Source of the DNA: Streptomyces sp. NBC_01288
Lineage (GTDB): Bacteria > Actinomycetota > Actinomycetes > Streptomycetales > Streptomycetaceae
Length of the DNA stretch: 64,000 bases
Reading direction: 5' to 3'
Assembly: GCF_035982055.1 (NCBI RefSeq)
Contig: NZ_CP108427.1
Coordinates: forward strand, 2,356,001-2,420,000
The position numbers and the translations under genes were made by a program. Below are positions 25,318 through 37,940 of this stretch, in pieces. Every line of letters starts with the position of its first letter. Within the stretch, counting starts at the first letter, position 1. The notes below the pieces were generated by a model, which saw only the letters and a list, made by a program, of their open reading frames with translations, did not search any database and was not told the DNA's origin.

Positions 25318-25880
25318 CTCTCGGGGTTCCTTTCGGCGAGCACGGTGGCGGTCACCTGGACCGTGTACGGCATGTGGGCGGGGCGGGCGGCGGCCACGAG
25401 GGCGTCGAGGCGGTGGGTGTCCAGGGTGGTCGGCGCGGGCAGTCGCAGGTGGACGTGCAGGCGCGGGCTGCGTTCGCCGGGTACCGGGCCGAGCGGGCGG
25501 GCGTCCCAGTCGGCGGCCCCGCTCTCGGTGATCTCCGGTTCGGCACCGAAGGCGAGCCGCACGGCCTCGGCCAGTCCGCGCCGGGTGCCGCGGATACGGT
25601 GCAGGTATGTCGCGGCGGCGACGGCGGCCCGCAGCCGCTCCTCCGGTTCGCTGCCGTCGGTCTCGGCACCGACCCAACTCCCCAGCCACTGAACGAAATC
25701 CAGCGGTGCGAGCGACGGCCTGAAGTACGTGTCGAGGCAGTCCAGCACATTCAGGATCGGCGCTACGACCTCGTCGAGCCCGGCGACGAACCGCTGAGCG
25801 AGGTCGTCGTCCGCGAACACGGCGGGCAGCATGGCGCCGATCGGCGCGGACGAGCCGAGGCCGTCAACTGACCCTCTCAA
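25314..25880 (-). CDS. CIS baseplate tail protein I-like (wedge component)
   Basis: A 188-aa protein resembling P2 gpI/Afp12-class baseplate wedge proteins: APLDFVQWLGSWVGAE and the RLRAAVAAATYLHRIRGTRRGLAEAV helix region (quoted in part) are characteristic. TTG 25880 is proposed as start, because GGGGAGG (25887-25893) sits six bases before it. The longer ATG reading (25895) would bury that ribosome site in coding sequence. It lies between the large baseplate protein and the CisA-like protein, overlapping the latter by four bases. Confidence 0.8.
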   Translation of the reverse strand: MRGSVDGLGSSAPIGAMLPAVFADDDLAQRFVAGLDEVVAPILNVLDCLDTYFRPSLAPLDFVQWLGSWVGAETDGSEPEERLRAAVAAATYLHRIRGTRRGLAEAVRLAFGAEPEITESGAADWDARPLGPVPGERSPRLHVHLRLPAPTTLDTHRLDALVAAARPAHMPYTVQVTATVLAERNPER

Positions 25881-25911
25881 CGCACGCCTCCCCATGGGCA
25901 GTTGACGGATT

Positions 25912-27870
25912 TCACGCGCCGTCTCCGATCACGCGGACGCGGTGGTCGAAGGAGAAAACCAGCGACGGCCGCTCCAGGTCGATGCGGTCGGTCGGGTCGC
26001 CGCGCTTGCCGGTGAGCGGGTCGGCGGGGTGCAGGACGACCTCGTCGACCAACTCGACGCCGGGCACCCGCTGGAGCACCGCGAAGACCTCCCCGGACTG
26101 CACCGGACGCCCGAACGGCCAGCCCTTTCCGTCCGATCCACCGGTGAGCGGGTCGAGGTGACGGTAGAGGGCGTCATGGGCCTGACGGCGCACCCGGTCG
26201 GTGTCGACGCCCCGGAAGGCGTGGACCGTGGCGACGACGGTGACGCCCTGGTAGAAGGGCGGCCCGACCGCCAACCGGGTCCCGATCAGCCGCCGTTCGT
26301 CGAGATGCCGGGTGATGCGGTCCAACAGGGCGTCCCCGGGGACCAGTTGCTCGAAGCGGAGTCGTCCGCCCGGGTCGGGCACTGCCTGCGGGACCACCAA
26401 CACCCTTACCGCGTACGCCCCGTGCTCCTCCTCGTCGCCCTCCAGGCAGGTGATGCGCGCGGTCTCGGGGGCGGCCCTGCGGGACAGTTCCTCGTAGTCC
26501 CGGAGAGTGACAGCCCGCTCCTGGGCGCGCAGGGTGATCGGGGCGCGGGTCTTGGCCTCCTGGACGGTCTCGCCGTCGACTCCCCCGCGCGCGGCCTCGC
26601 GGTTGACGACCTCGGAGACGTACGGGATGGAGCTGCGCAGGATCTGGACCGCGCCGCGTGCCACGTTGCCGGACCGGCCGCCGCCGGTGCGGTAGCGGCG
26701 GGCGCGGATCACCGAGCCCTTGGGGGCGACCCCGCCGTACTGGCGCAGGGAGCCGTCGGGTTCGCGGACGGCGGGTCCGAAGGCGAGTTCGCCGGTGGCC
26801 GCGTCGAGGGTGATGTGGCGGTCGTCGGGGCCGGAGGCGGCGAAGTGCGGGACGACCTGCCAGTCCGTCCAGCCGTCGTGCTCGGCGGTCTGGAGGAGCA
26901 GCGGTACGGCGTCCCCGACGACCGGTGTGTGGGAGAGCCGCAGCCGTTGGCCGGGCAGGCCGGTGGACTCGCCGAGGGCCTCGTCGTAGACGGTGTCGGC
27001 GTGGACGACGGTGGTGGTGCCGCCGATGGTGAAGGCCTCGGCGGAGCGGACGGTCGGCGAGGTGGTGTAGAAGGGCTGGTCGGAGTGGGGTTCGGTGACG
27101 CGGCAGCGCAACCAGCCCGCTTCCTGGCCGCCGTTGCGGGACAGGGTGTGGCCGGCGGGGACGTGCAGGACGACCGCGCCGGGGCGGTTGAGGCCGCCGG
27201 TGCCGTCACGGTCCACCTCGCAGAGCTGCCAACCGTCGGCGGTCCACGCCTCCCACACCAGGGGCGGTTGGCGCGGGTCGACGCCGACTCCGTCGACGCG
27301 GCTGTCGAGTTCGAGGGCGAGGGCGCAGTGCGGGACGGCAGCGGTCAGGCCGAACAGCATGGAGTCGCCGGGGTCGGGCGACTCGGCGAAGCACATGACG
27401 TGGTTGCCCTCGGCGAGGTCGTGGGTGCGGTCGACGACCTGCTTGCCCCGGTGCTGCACGACCAGATGCCTCAACGCGCTGGGTACGACGGCGAGTTCGC
27501 GCTCGGTGGCGAAGACCACCGCCTCCTCGCCCTCCGTCCGCATGGTCGCGACCTCGGTGCCGAGCGGCACCTGGACCGCTTCCTCCTGGGGCGCGGACAG
27601 CCAGAACGTGACGTCGGTGCGGGCCGCGGACGGCGGGAAGAGCGTGATGCCGACCAGGTCGAGAAACGCCAAGTGGTTCTTGTCCGGTACCCGGTTGAGG
27701 CGGTAGACGATCTGGTCGGCCATGTGCGCGACCGTCTCGACGAGGGTGACGCCGGGGTCGGAGACGTTGTGGTCGGTCCACTCCGGGGCGCGCTGCTGGA
27801 TGTAGCGCTTGGCGTCGTCGACGAACTGCTGGAAGCGGCGGTCGTCGAGGTTCGGGGAGGGCAGGGCCAT
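25912..27870 (-). CDS. CIS large baseplate assembly protein (gpJ/Afp11 class)
   Basis: A 652-aa protein with the usual opening LPSPNLDDRRFQQFVDDAKR and PEWTDHNVSDPGVTLVE found in putative baseplate assembly proteins of contractile injection systems. The C-terminal part contains GPPFYQGVTVVATVHA and KGWPFGRPVQSGEVF, conserved in the J-like domain. It forms the baseplate wedge that joins gp25 and tail protein I to the sheath. Tight spacing (3 bp to gp25, 31 bp to the TTG of tail protein I) shows a single operon. Cytoplasmic assembly is expected. Confidence 0.88.
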   Translation of the reverse strand: MALPSPNLDDRRFQQFVDDAKRYIQQRAPEWTDHNVSDPGVTLVETVAHMADQIVYRLNRVPDKNHLAFLDLVGITLFPPSAARTDVTFWLSAPQEEAVQVPLGTEVATMRTEGEEAVVFATERELAVVPSALRHLVVQHRGKQVVDRTHDLAEGNHVMCFAESPDPGDSMLFGLTAAVPHCALALELDSRVDGVGVDPRQPPLVWEAWTADGWQLCEVDRDGTGGLNRPGAVVLHVPAGHTLSRNGGQEAGWLRCRVTEPHSDQPFYTTSPTVRSAEAFTIGGTTTVVHADTVYDEALGESTGLPGQRLRLSHTPVVGDAVPLLLQTAEHDGWTDWQVVPHFAASGPDDRHITLDAATGELAFGPAVREPDGSLRQYGGVAPKGSVIRARRYRTGGGRSGNVARGAVQILRSSIPYVSEVVNREAARGGVDGETVQEAKTRAPITLRAQERAVTLRDYEELSRRAAPETARITCLEGDEEEHGAYAVRVLVVPQAVPDPGGRLRFEQLVPGDALLDRITRHLDERRLIGTRLAVGPPFYQGVTVVATVHAFRGVDTDRVRRQAHDALYRHLDPLTGGSDGKGWPFGRPVQSGEVFAVLQRVPGVELVDEVVLHPADPLTGKRGDPTDRIDLERPSLVFSFDHRVRVIGDGA

Positions 27871-27873
27871 CGG

Positions 27874-28317
27874 TCAGTTGTCGCTTTCAGCAGCCGTGCC
27901 GGGCGTACCGGAGGTGTCCGGCTCGTCGTGGGACGGGATGACGTAGAAGGGGAAGACGAGGCTGCGCGGGTTGTTGGTGCCGCGGATCGAGTAGCGGACG
28001 TCGATGTACAGCACGCTCTGCTCGGTGCCCGCGGTGACCTCGACGTCGTCGACCTCGATGCGCGGCTCCCAGCGGTCGAGGCTGACGTGCACCTCGTGCT
28101 GGATCCGGCCCGCGGTCTGCTCGTTGACCGGTGCGAACACCAGGTCGTGGATCGCGCAGCCGAAGTCGGGCCGCATCGGACGCTCGCCCGGCGCCGTCGA
28201 CAGGACGAGCCGGATCGCCTCCTCGACCTCGCGTTCCCCGCTGACCAGCGCGATGCCGCCGGTCGGCCCGATGCGCAGCGGGAACGACCAGCCGGAGCCC
28301 ACGAATTGTTCGGCCAT
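27874..28317 (-). CDS. GPW/gp25-family baseplate protein
   Basis: A 147-aa gp25/GpW protein, the most conserved wedge component of contractile systems. The core motif is SGEREVEEAIRLVLSTAPGERPMRPDFG, whose EREVEEAI and TAPGERPMRPDFGC parts match the EPR-type sheath-initiator signature. It nucleates sheath polymerisation at the baseplate. It lies 37 bp downstream of the VgrG gene and 3 bp upstream of the large baseplate gene. Confidence 0.9.
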   Translation of the reverse strand: MAEQFVGSGWSFPLRIGPTGGIALVSGEREVEEAIRLVLSTAPGERPMRPDFGCAIHDLVFAPVNEQTAGRIQHEVHVSLDRWEPRIEVDDVEVTAGTEQSVLYIDVRYSIRGTNNPRSLVFPFYVIPSHDEPDTSGTPGTAAESDN

Positions 28318-28354
28318 CAGACAACACCCGCCCGTTCCTTGCCCGTTGGGCTGC

Positions 28355-30262
28355 TCATGCCGGAATCACCATCGGGACAAGGCCGTTGAGGGTCACCACG
28401 CCCATGATCGGCACGGTGACGGCCCGAATGCCCACGTTGGCGATGGAGTTGATCTGCACGCTCGCGCCGCCGGTGAGCATCGCGTTGCCGAGCGCCTTCA
28501 TGTTGAGGGCGCCCATCGCGTCCAACGTGATAGCCCCGGCGGTCGACTTGACGTTGACCAGCCCGCGCCCCTCGATGTTCAGCGGCCCGCCGCTCTTGAT
28601 CGTGAGACTGCGCCGGGCGCTGAGGGTGAGGTCGGTGCCCGCCTCGACCGACACCGAGCGGCTGCCCTTGATGGTGACCTCGCCCTTGCTGTCCACGACG
28701 ATCTCGGTGTTCGTGCGGTCCAGGGTGATGGTCAACTGCTTGTCCCCGGAGGCCAGTCGGACACCTTGCTTGCGGCCGCCGGTCTTCTGGCTGAGCAGGT
28801 CCATCCGGTTGCCGTCCCGGTCGGAGACGGTGTGCCGGCTCGCCTTCTTCCGTACGGCGTCGTGCAGCGGAACGTCACCGACGACGGTCGGCTTGTCCTT
28901 GCCGTTGTAGAGCCCGCCGATCACGAACGGATGGTCAAGTGCCCCCCGGTCAAAGGCGACCAGCACTTCGTCGTTGACGTCCATGGGGAAGATCCCGCCA
29001 CCGCCGAGCCCACCCCACTGCACGGTCCGCGTCCAGTCGCTGACGTACGTGTCGTCCAGCCACGGGAACTGCAACCGCACCCGCCCCTGCTTGAGCGGGT
29101 CATTCACGTCCGTGACAAGGGCGTTGGCGACACCGGGCAGCCGGGGCGCGGTCTCCGAACCGCCCGAGGCGAGGCCGTACAGCGAACGCCACTGCCGTCC
29201 GCTGACCGTCACCCAGGTCTCGTAGTGCTTGCCGTCGCCGAAGACGTGCCGTACGGAGGTGGCCGTGTACTTGCCCTCGAAGGGCGAGCCCACGTCCGCG
29301 AGCGCGACCGGAACTCCCGGGCGCAGCTTGGGATTTCCGCGGGCGACGACCTCCAGCTCGGCGAAGGAGGACGTCACGTCGTCGGCGAGGGCGGCGGCCG
29401 CGAACTTCACCTCGGTCTGCTTGTCGTACGGCGTGCCCGTCTCGACCAGCTTGGCCGTCTTGAACTTGCCCGCCGCCGCACCCGGGGTGGTGCCGATTCC
29501 GACGGCCGGGTTCGAGGCTCCGGGCGAGGTCGCGGTGAGTTTCTTCTTCGTGGTGACGTCCCAGCCGCGCGCCTCGACCGTGCCGACCTGGTCGGCGGCG
29601 GTCACGGCGGCCCGCAGCCGCAGGATGTCGTGCCCGGCCTGGAGCACGAACGGGCTTTTGTCGCCGTCGGTCTCGGGTGACGGCGCACCGGACGACGGCT
29701 TCGGCTCCACGAACTGGAACTTGCCGTCCGCGTCGACCGACATGACCATCTCGTTCTCGTCCGCGAGCCGGGCGAGAAAGTCCCAATCGGTCACATTGGA
29801 CTGGGAGATGAACTCGTACACGGTCCGCGTGGACGTGATCCTCCCGATCGGCACCCCGTCCTGGGCGGCGAGTTTGCGGGCGATGTCGGACGCGCTCTGG
29901 TTGCGGTAGGCGGCGACCCTGCGTTGCCGCAGCAGCCGGTGCCCGAAGTCGTAGCCGCGCACGACGGTGAAGGTGCCGGTGCCGTCGTAGTCGGCCTCAA
30001 GTCCCGTGACTTCACCGGTGAGCAGCGGATCGGAGGCGCCCTGCCCGTCGGCCACCGGCGCGATGACGACCTTCGTGCCGAAGGTGACCCCGAGCTTGCC
30101 GAGGATCAGCCGGTACGGGTCCCGGAAGGTGAGCCGGAACGCGGCCGGAACGCCGACACCCTGGTCGACATAGCTGTCGACCAGGTAACGGGCGTACTCG
30201 GAGGGGATCTTGGCGCCGCCGATCTTCACCTCGACGACGTTCGAGAACGCGGACTTCACCAT
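28355..30262 (-). CDS. vgrG: VgrG-like spike protein of the CIS
   Basis: A 635-aa spike protein combining gp27-like and gp5-like parts. The N-terminal half shows the phage late-control D fold (SNVTDWDFLARLADENEMVM is diagnostic). The OB-fold segment is GRVRLQFPWLDD at about residues 400-411, and the C terminus forms the repetitive beta-helix needle (LTIKSGGPLNIEGRG and following). ATG 30262 is chosen, since the stop of the LysM gene overlaps it by one base (TGATG). No C-terminal toxin extension is apparent. No PAAR tip gene is visible next to it. Confidence 0.9.
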   Translation of the reverse strand: MVKSAFSNVVEVKIGGAKIPSEYARYLVDSYVDQGVGVPAAFRLTFRDPYRLILGKLGVTFGTKVVIAPVADGQGASDPLLTGEVTGLEADYDGTGTFTVVRGYDFGHRLLRQRRVAAYRNQSASDIARKLAAQDGVPIGRITSTRTVYEFISQSNVTDWDFLARLADENEMVMSVDADGKFQFVEPKPSSGAPSPETDGDKSPFVLQAGHDILRLRAAVTAADQVGTVEARGWDVTTKKKLTATSPGASNPAVGIGTTPGAAAGKFKTAKLVETGTPYDKQTEVKFAAAALADDVTSSFAELEVVARGNPKLRPGVPVALADVGSPFEGKYTATSVRHVFGDGKHYETWVTVSGRQWRSLYGLASGGSETAPRLPGVANALVTDVNDPLKQGRVRLQFPWLDDTYVSDWTRTVQWGGLGGGGIFPMDVNDEVLVAFDRGALDHPFVIGGLYNGKDKPTVVGDVPLHDAVRKKASRHTVSDRDGNRMDLLSQKTGGRKQGVRLASGDKQLTITLDRTNTEIVVDSKGEVTIKGSRSVSVEAGTDLTLSARRSLTIKSGGPLNIEGRGLVNVKSTAGAITLDAMGALNMKALGNAMLTGGASVQINSIANVGIRAVTVPIMGVVTLNGLVPMVIPA

Positions 30263-30984
30263 CAGGAACGCACCTCCTCGGCGGCGGGCAGCACGAGTTC
30301 GACACCGTTCGCGAGCCGCGTCGGGTCGTCGATCCCGTTCGCCTCGGCGATCGCCCGCCACGCGGCGGAGTCGCCGTACTCCCGCCAGGCCAGCGACTGC
30401 AAGGAGTCCCCTGCTACGACCCGGTGGACGCGCTGCGCGGTGAGCGCGCCCGAAGTCGGGTTCTGGCCCTTGGTGTTGCTCGGGATCTCGTGCAGTTGGA
30501 GCCGGCAGGTGGCGCGGATGGGCACGCCGGTCGTCCCGAAGAGCGAGTACGCGGCTTCGACGGAGGAGACATAGGCGGTGAACCGTGCGGTGGAGAAGGA
30601 CCCCCACTGGAACACCACCCAGGGCGGTGAAGGCTGTTTGGCGGCAATGGACTTGGTGGTCACGTCGCAGCACGCGAGCAGCGACTCGACCTTCTTCAGC
30701 ACCGAGTTGCTGGTCGGTTCGTCGGAGGAGTCGAGGAAGATCTCCACGCCCATCTCGCGCGGCTGCGAACCCATGAACTCCGGGAGGGAGCCGTCCCGTT
30801 CGATCTGCGCGGGGGTCGTCTTCCACTGGGCGCGGCGGGTGAGGGACAGTTGCGCCGGGTTGAAGTCGAAGGCGAAGGTCTTGATGAGCCCGCCGGGGGT
30901 GGTGCTGCCCCCGACGGGTGGCTCGTGTATCGCAAGGCTGGCCCGGACAAGGCTCTTGCCGGCGCCCCTGCTGGTGGTGGCCAT
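30262..30984 (-). CDS. LysM-domain CIS baseplate hub protein
   Basis: A 240-aa protein with a gp53-like N-terminal part (FDFNPAQLSLTRRAQWK) and a C-terminal LysM domain (VVAGDSLQSLAWREYGDSAAW, ending NGVELVLP; quoted in part). This architecture is standard for eCIS hub proteins (Afp7 class) that sit between tube and spike. Here LysM probably packs inside the baseplate rather than binding peptidoglycan. It lies between the second tube-like protein and VgrG, overlapping VgrG by one base. Confidence 0.88.
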   Translation of the reverse strand: MATTSRGAGKSLVRASLAIHEPPVGGSTTPGGLIKTFAFDFNPAQLSLTRRAQWKTTPAQIERDGSLPEFMGSQPREMGVEIFLDSSDEPTSNSVLKKVESLLACCDVTTKSIAAKQPSPPWVVFQWGSFSTARFTAYVSSVEAAYSLFGTTGVPIRATCRLQLHEIPSNTKGQNPTSGALTAQRVHRVVAGDSLQSLAWREYGDSAAWRAIAEANGIDDPTRLANGVELVLPAAEEVRS

Positions 30985-31015
30985 GGTCTCGCTCTCCCTT
31001 CCTCCGCCGCCGCGC

Positions 31016-31438
31016 TCAGTCCGTGAATCCGTGGTGGGCGATCTCCAGGACCTCGGTGGCGACGGCAGGCCCCGCCGGGTCGAGGGAAGGCCCCTGCCAG
31101 CTGACGGGCAGCACGTCGATGAGCCCCCAGTGCGCGACCTCCGAACCGTCCGCGCGCAGCGCCGCGATCTGGCCGGTGGGGCGCTTGATCCCGGTCTGCA
31201 CGGAGGAGATCCACTTGGCGACCTTCGCGGTGTCCGGGGTGAGCGGGCGGGTCAGCCGGATGGTGGAGAAGGTGACACGGGTGGGGAGTTGCCAGACGAA
31301 GCCGTTGTTGCCGCCCTCCTGCCGGTGCTCGATCTCCACCGTCGACGACAGCCCGTCGCACCCGTTGAAGTAGCCGAGGCTCTCGCCGTCGATGCTGAGG
31401 GTGAACCAGATGGTGGAGCCCGGGTCGAGGCGGGACAT
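31016..31438 (-). CDS. Second tube-like protein (gp19 family), tube initiator
   Basis: A 140-aa T4 gp19-type tube protein. It starts MSRLDPGSTIWFTLSIDGES and has FNGCDGLSSTVEIEHRQEGG, the usual beta-hairpin region. It differs clearly from the main tube protein at 36 kb, so it is more likely a baseplate-proximal tube initiator (Afp5/Pvc5 class) than part of the shaft. It lies 31 bp upstream of the LysM gene. The upstream 80 bp to the large disordered protein contain G-rich sequence and no gene. Confidence 0.85.
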   Translation of the reverse strand: MSRLDPGSTIWFTLSIDGESLGYFNGCDGLSSTVEIEHRQEGGNNGFVWQLPTRVTFSTIRLTRPLTPDTAKVAKWISSVQTGIKRPTGQIAALRADGSEVAHWGLIDVLPVSWQGPSLDPAGPAVATEVLEIAHHGFTD

Positions 31439-31518
31439 CGGGGGTGGGCCTGCCTTTCTGTTGCTGCGGGGGGGTGGGGTGGTTCGTTGTGGTGCGGGGT
31501 GGTGCGGCGTGGTGCCGG

Positions 31519-35100
<3,582 letters not shown>

Positions 35101-35103
35101 CGC

Positions 35104-35262
35104 TCAGCCCTCCGCCCCGGAGCGCGTCACCAGGGACGCGATCTCGCCCAAGTACCGGCGGCGGTCGTGGTGTTCGAGGTCCAGGATGTCCTCCAGGCTC
35201 CAGTGGAAGTGGTAGGCGACGTACGCGATCTCCTCGTGCAGCCGGTCGGTCGCGTACGTCAC
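35104..35262 (-). CDS. DUF6760-type small CIS protein
   Basis: A 52-aa protein, VTYATDRLHEEIAYVAYHFH followed by WSLEDILDLEHHDRRRYLGEI. The GTG start at 35262 has GGGGGA just upstream and overlaps the stop of the previous gene by four bases (GTGA); a longer reading would run into that gene. Its size and WS-x-EDIL-x-LEH pattern match the small protein (DUF6760) regularly found between the tube chaperone and later genes in actinobacterial CIS loci. It resembles phage tail assembly GpE-type chaperone partners. Exact role unknown. Confidence 0.8.
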   Translation of the reverse strand: MTYATDRLHEEIAYVAYHFHWSLEDILDLEHHDRRRYLGEIASLVTRSGAEG

Positions 35263-35756
35263 GATTCCCCCAGGCGGCTCCCGCCGAGCTCCACTTCGAA
35301 GGGTTCCGCGCAGTGCGGGCACTGAACTGCCGCGCGGGTGTGGCCTTCCGCGTTGATCTGGCGGTAGAAGTCCTGGAGGAAGGCGAGGTCGGAGGCGAAC
35401 ATGTTCTCCACGATCCCGTCGTGGACCATGGGGACGGTGCCCAGCCTCGTGATGACGCGGCCGAGCAGCACCACCGACAGATACGCCGGGTTCTCCTGCA
35501 CCCGGACGTCCCGCAGCGGCACCAACTCGTCGCGTGCGGTGGCCAGTCGCATCACACCGTCCTGGTGGACCGTGCCGGACTCGTCGACGTAGCCGCGCGG
35601 CAGCTGGAAGGGGAACTCGGTCCGCAGCGGCTGCCGTACGGCCGGAGCGGGCGCCGCCGCGACCGGAGCCGGGGCCGGTATCGGACCGGACCCCACCTCG
35701 GCCACAGGCTCCGCGCTTGGCGCGGCCACAGCCGCGCCCGCCGCCGAACGCCTCAT
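35259..35756 (-). CDS. CIS tail-assembly protein with C-terminal CxxC zinc-binding motif
   Basis: A 165-aa protein with a disordered Ala/Pro N terminus (about 45 residues), a folded core (FPFQLPRGYVDESGTVHQDG, then VVLLGRVITRLG) and a C-terminal AAVQCPHCAEPFEVE knuckle. The core resembles tail assembly chaperones (GpE/GpG-like) encoded after tube genes. ATG 35756 overlaps the tube stop codon by one base (TAATG), and the gene overlaps the DUF6760 start by four. In tailed phages and CIS this gene pair assists tape-measure and tube assembly. The chaperone role is inferred from order. Confidence 0.7.
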   Translation of the reverse strand: MRRSAAGAAVAAPSAEPVAEVGSGPIPAPAPVAAAPAPAVRQPLRTEFPFQLPRGYVDESGTVHQDGVMRLATARDELVPLRDVRVQENPAYLSVVLLGRVITRLGTVPMVHDGIVENMFASDLAFLQDFYRQINAEGHTRAAVQCPHCAEPFEVELGGSRLGES

Positions 35757-36199
35757 TATTCGATGACCAGTTCTTCGAACACGATGGTCACGGACTCGGT
35801 GAGGGCGGCGGCCTCGCCCGCCTTCACCGTGCTCGCGTCGATCTTGCTGCACCAGGCGTTGCGCAGGTGGTAGCGCTTCACCGGGTTGTTCTGGAAGTCC
35901 ATCATGATGATCGACGCGTTCTTGCGCGCGGTGGTCATCTGACCGGAGATCGACTCGTTGATCCACTGGGTGAACGAGGCCGACTGCGTCATGCCGCGGA
36001 TCACCGTGCAGGTGCCGTTCTTCTTCACGCCCGGCATGTTCTTGACCACGTTCTGGCCGTTGGGGGTGTTCTGCTGGTACGTGATGACGTCCTGCTCGAT
36101 GCTGAGGCCGCTGACCTCCGCGAGGTACTCGACCATCACGCCGTCGATCTGGAGGCCGAAATTGTGTGAGGTGAGGGCGTCACCCGGCTGGAGACTCAT
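35756..36199 (-). CDS. CIS inner tube protein (gp19/Afp1 family)
   Basis: A 147-aa tube subunit with LTSHNFGLQIDGVMVEYLAE near the start and WINESISGQMTTARKNASI in the middle, typical of contractile-system tube proteins that stack as hexamers inside the sheath. Its 3' end overlaps the chaperone-like gene by one base. It lies 59 bp downstream of the sheath gene with AAGGAACGCG before the ATG, and should be made in large amounts. Confidence 0.92.
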   Translation of the reverse strand: MSLQPGDALTSHNFGLQIDGVMVEYLAEVSGLSIEQDVITYQQNTPNGQNVVKNMPGVKKNGTCTVIRGMTQSASFTQWINESISGQMTTARKNASIIMMDFQNNPVKRYHLRNAWCSKIDASTVKAGEAAALTESVTIVFEELVIE

Positions 36200-36258
36200 G
36201 AATTCGCGTTCCTTCTGGCGTTACGGCGGCTGACTGCTGGCTGCTCGGGATGGGGGGA

Positions 36259-37851
36259 CTACTCCTCCAACTCCCCGCTGCCGCTGGAGAACTGAGCCAG
36301 TCGGAAGATCACGAACTCGGCCGGCTTGACCGGCGCGATGCCGATCTCGCAGACGACCCGGCCGACGTCGACGGACTCCGGCGGGTTGGTCTCCTCGTCG
36401 CACTTGACGTAGTACGCCTCCTCCGGCCGCTGGCCGAACAGGGCACCGCTGCGCCACTCGTTGACCAGGAACGCCGAGATGTTGCGCCGGATGCGCGCCC
36501 ACAGGGCGTGGTCGTTCGGCTCGAACACCACCCACTGGGTGCCGATCAGGATCGACTCCTCCAGGTAGTTGAAGTACCGGCGGATGTTGAGGTAGCGCCA
36601 GGCCGGGTCGGAGGACATGGTGCGGGCGCCCCAGACGCGGATGCCCCGGCCAGGGAAGGCGCGGATGCAGTTGACGCCGATCGGGTTGAGCAAGTCCTGC
36701 TCGCCGCGGGTGATTTGGGTCTCCAGGTCGACCGCGCCGCGTACGACCTCGTTGGCGGGCGCCTTGTGCACGCCGCGCTCGGAGTCGTTGCGGGCCCAGA
36801 CGCCGGCGATGTGGCCGCTCGGCGGGATCAGCCGGGACTGTCCGCTGGACGGGTCGAAGGTCTTGATCCACGGGTAGTACAGGGCCGCGTACTTGGAGTC
36901 GTAGCCGGCCGTCTCCTGCCGCCAGACCCGGACCTGACGGGCATTCAGACTCGGCGGCGGGTCGATGACCGCGACCCGGTCGCCCATCAGCTCGCAGTGC
37001 GCGATCAGGCCCAACTGGACGGCCTTGACGGCCTCCAGGTCGATCGCGCCGCGCTGGTAGGCGGCCATCAGGTCGGGCACCGCGACCATGGAGATCTCGT
37101 CCACGGCCTCCAGGCCGCCGAAGCCGGTGCGGTCGGAGGAGTCGCCGAGGTAGGTGGCCGGGCCGGGATGTGACGCGGTGTCATTTCCCTTGCCGGGTAC
37201 GGCGGGTGCCGCGGAAGCGGGAGTGGGCGCGGTGAGGGCGACCGTCTGGTTCTCCGGGCGGGCCAGCTGCGCGGCGGGCGCTGTCTCGGCCACGGCGATG
37301 AGCTTGGAACGCTCCTTGACCTGGGTGACGACGTAGTTGCGGCCGCCCTTCTTGGCGGTGACGTCGAAGCTCTCGACGTCCTTGCCGGCGTCCTTGACGA
37401 TCAGCCGGAAGCGTTCGGCGGGGCCTTCGCCCTCGGCGTCGGCCACCTCGACGGTCAGGTCGCCGGGCGCCAGGGCGGTCACGGCGAAGGTGCCGAGTTG
37501 GGCCGGCTCGCCGGGCGGCAGCGCGGCCGGGGCGGCCGAACCGGTCACGGCGGACGGGGAGTTGGTCTCGGCGGCGGTGCCCACGGCGGTGCCGCCGACG
37601 CGGACGACGTAGGCGGCCGAACCGCCGTTGTTGAAGAAGCCGTAGACGGAGTGAGCGAGGTAGTACCCGTCGGTGAACTCACCGAAGGCAGCGACGTACT
37701 GCGTCCAGTTGGTCACCAGGGTCGGCTCGTTCAGCGGACCGGTCGGGGCCAGGCCCACGAAGGCCGCCACCGAGGTGCCCACTCCCTCGATCGGGCGCGA
37801 GCCGCTGGCCACCTCCTCGACGTAGACGCCGGGCGACAGATAGGACGGCAT
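36259..37851 (-). CDS. CIS tail sheath protein
   Basis: A 530-aa contractile sheath protein, first gene of the operon. ATG 37851 (MPSYLSPGVYVEEVASGSRP) is chosen because this is the conserved sheath N-terminal handshake segment; GAGGAGAG precedes it. The C-terminal phage sheath domain contains GVNCIRAFPGRGIRVWGART and ends EFVIFRLAQFSSGSGELEE. A central insert of roughly 130 residues (Ala/Pro-rich, 140-270) differs from shorter sheaths. The neighbours are tube, chaperone, baseplate and ATPase genes, completing a type eCIS/CIS-Streptomyces cluster. Confidence 0.95.
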   Translation of the reverse strand: MPSYLSPGVYVEEVASGSRPIEGVGTSVAAFVGLAPTGPLNEPTLVTNWTQYVAAFGEFTDGYYLAHSVYGFFNNGGSAAYVVRVGGTAVGTAAETNSPSAVTGSAAPAALPPGEPAQLGTFAVTALAPGDLTVEVADAEGEGPAERFRLIVKDAGKDVESFDVTAKKGGRNYVVTQVKERSKLIAVAETAPAAQLARPENQTVALTAPTPASAAPAVPGKGNDTASHPGPATYLGDSSDRTGFGGLEAVDEISMVAVPDLMAAYQRGAIDLEAVKAVQLGLIAHCELMGDRVAVIDPPPSLNARQVRVWRQETAGYDSKYAALYYPWIKTFDPSSGQSRLIPPSGHIAGVWARNDSERGVHKAPANEVVRGAVDLETQITRGEQDLLNPIGVNCIRAFPGRGIRVWGARTMSSDPAWRYLNIRRYFNYLEESILIGTQWVVFEPNDHALWARIRRNISAFLVNEWRSGALFGQRPEEAYYVKCDEETNPPESVDVGRVVCEIGIAPVKPAEFVIFRLAQFSSGSGELEE

Positions 37852-37940
37852 GCTCTGCTCTCCTCGGGGTACGAGACAGGATGCCCTCAAGCGTCACGCG
37901 CGCGACCCGGCCGCCGAAACGTCCCCGAGTGCCTGCCTTG

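Noticed and set aside
25942..28389. An 815-codon open frame antisense to the baseplate genes
   Set aside because: Mirror of the high-GC codon pattern of the real minus-strand genes; Gly/Val/Asp-rich with no domain and no ribosome site.
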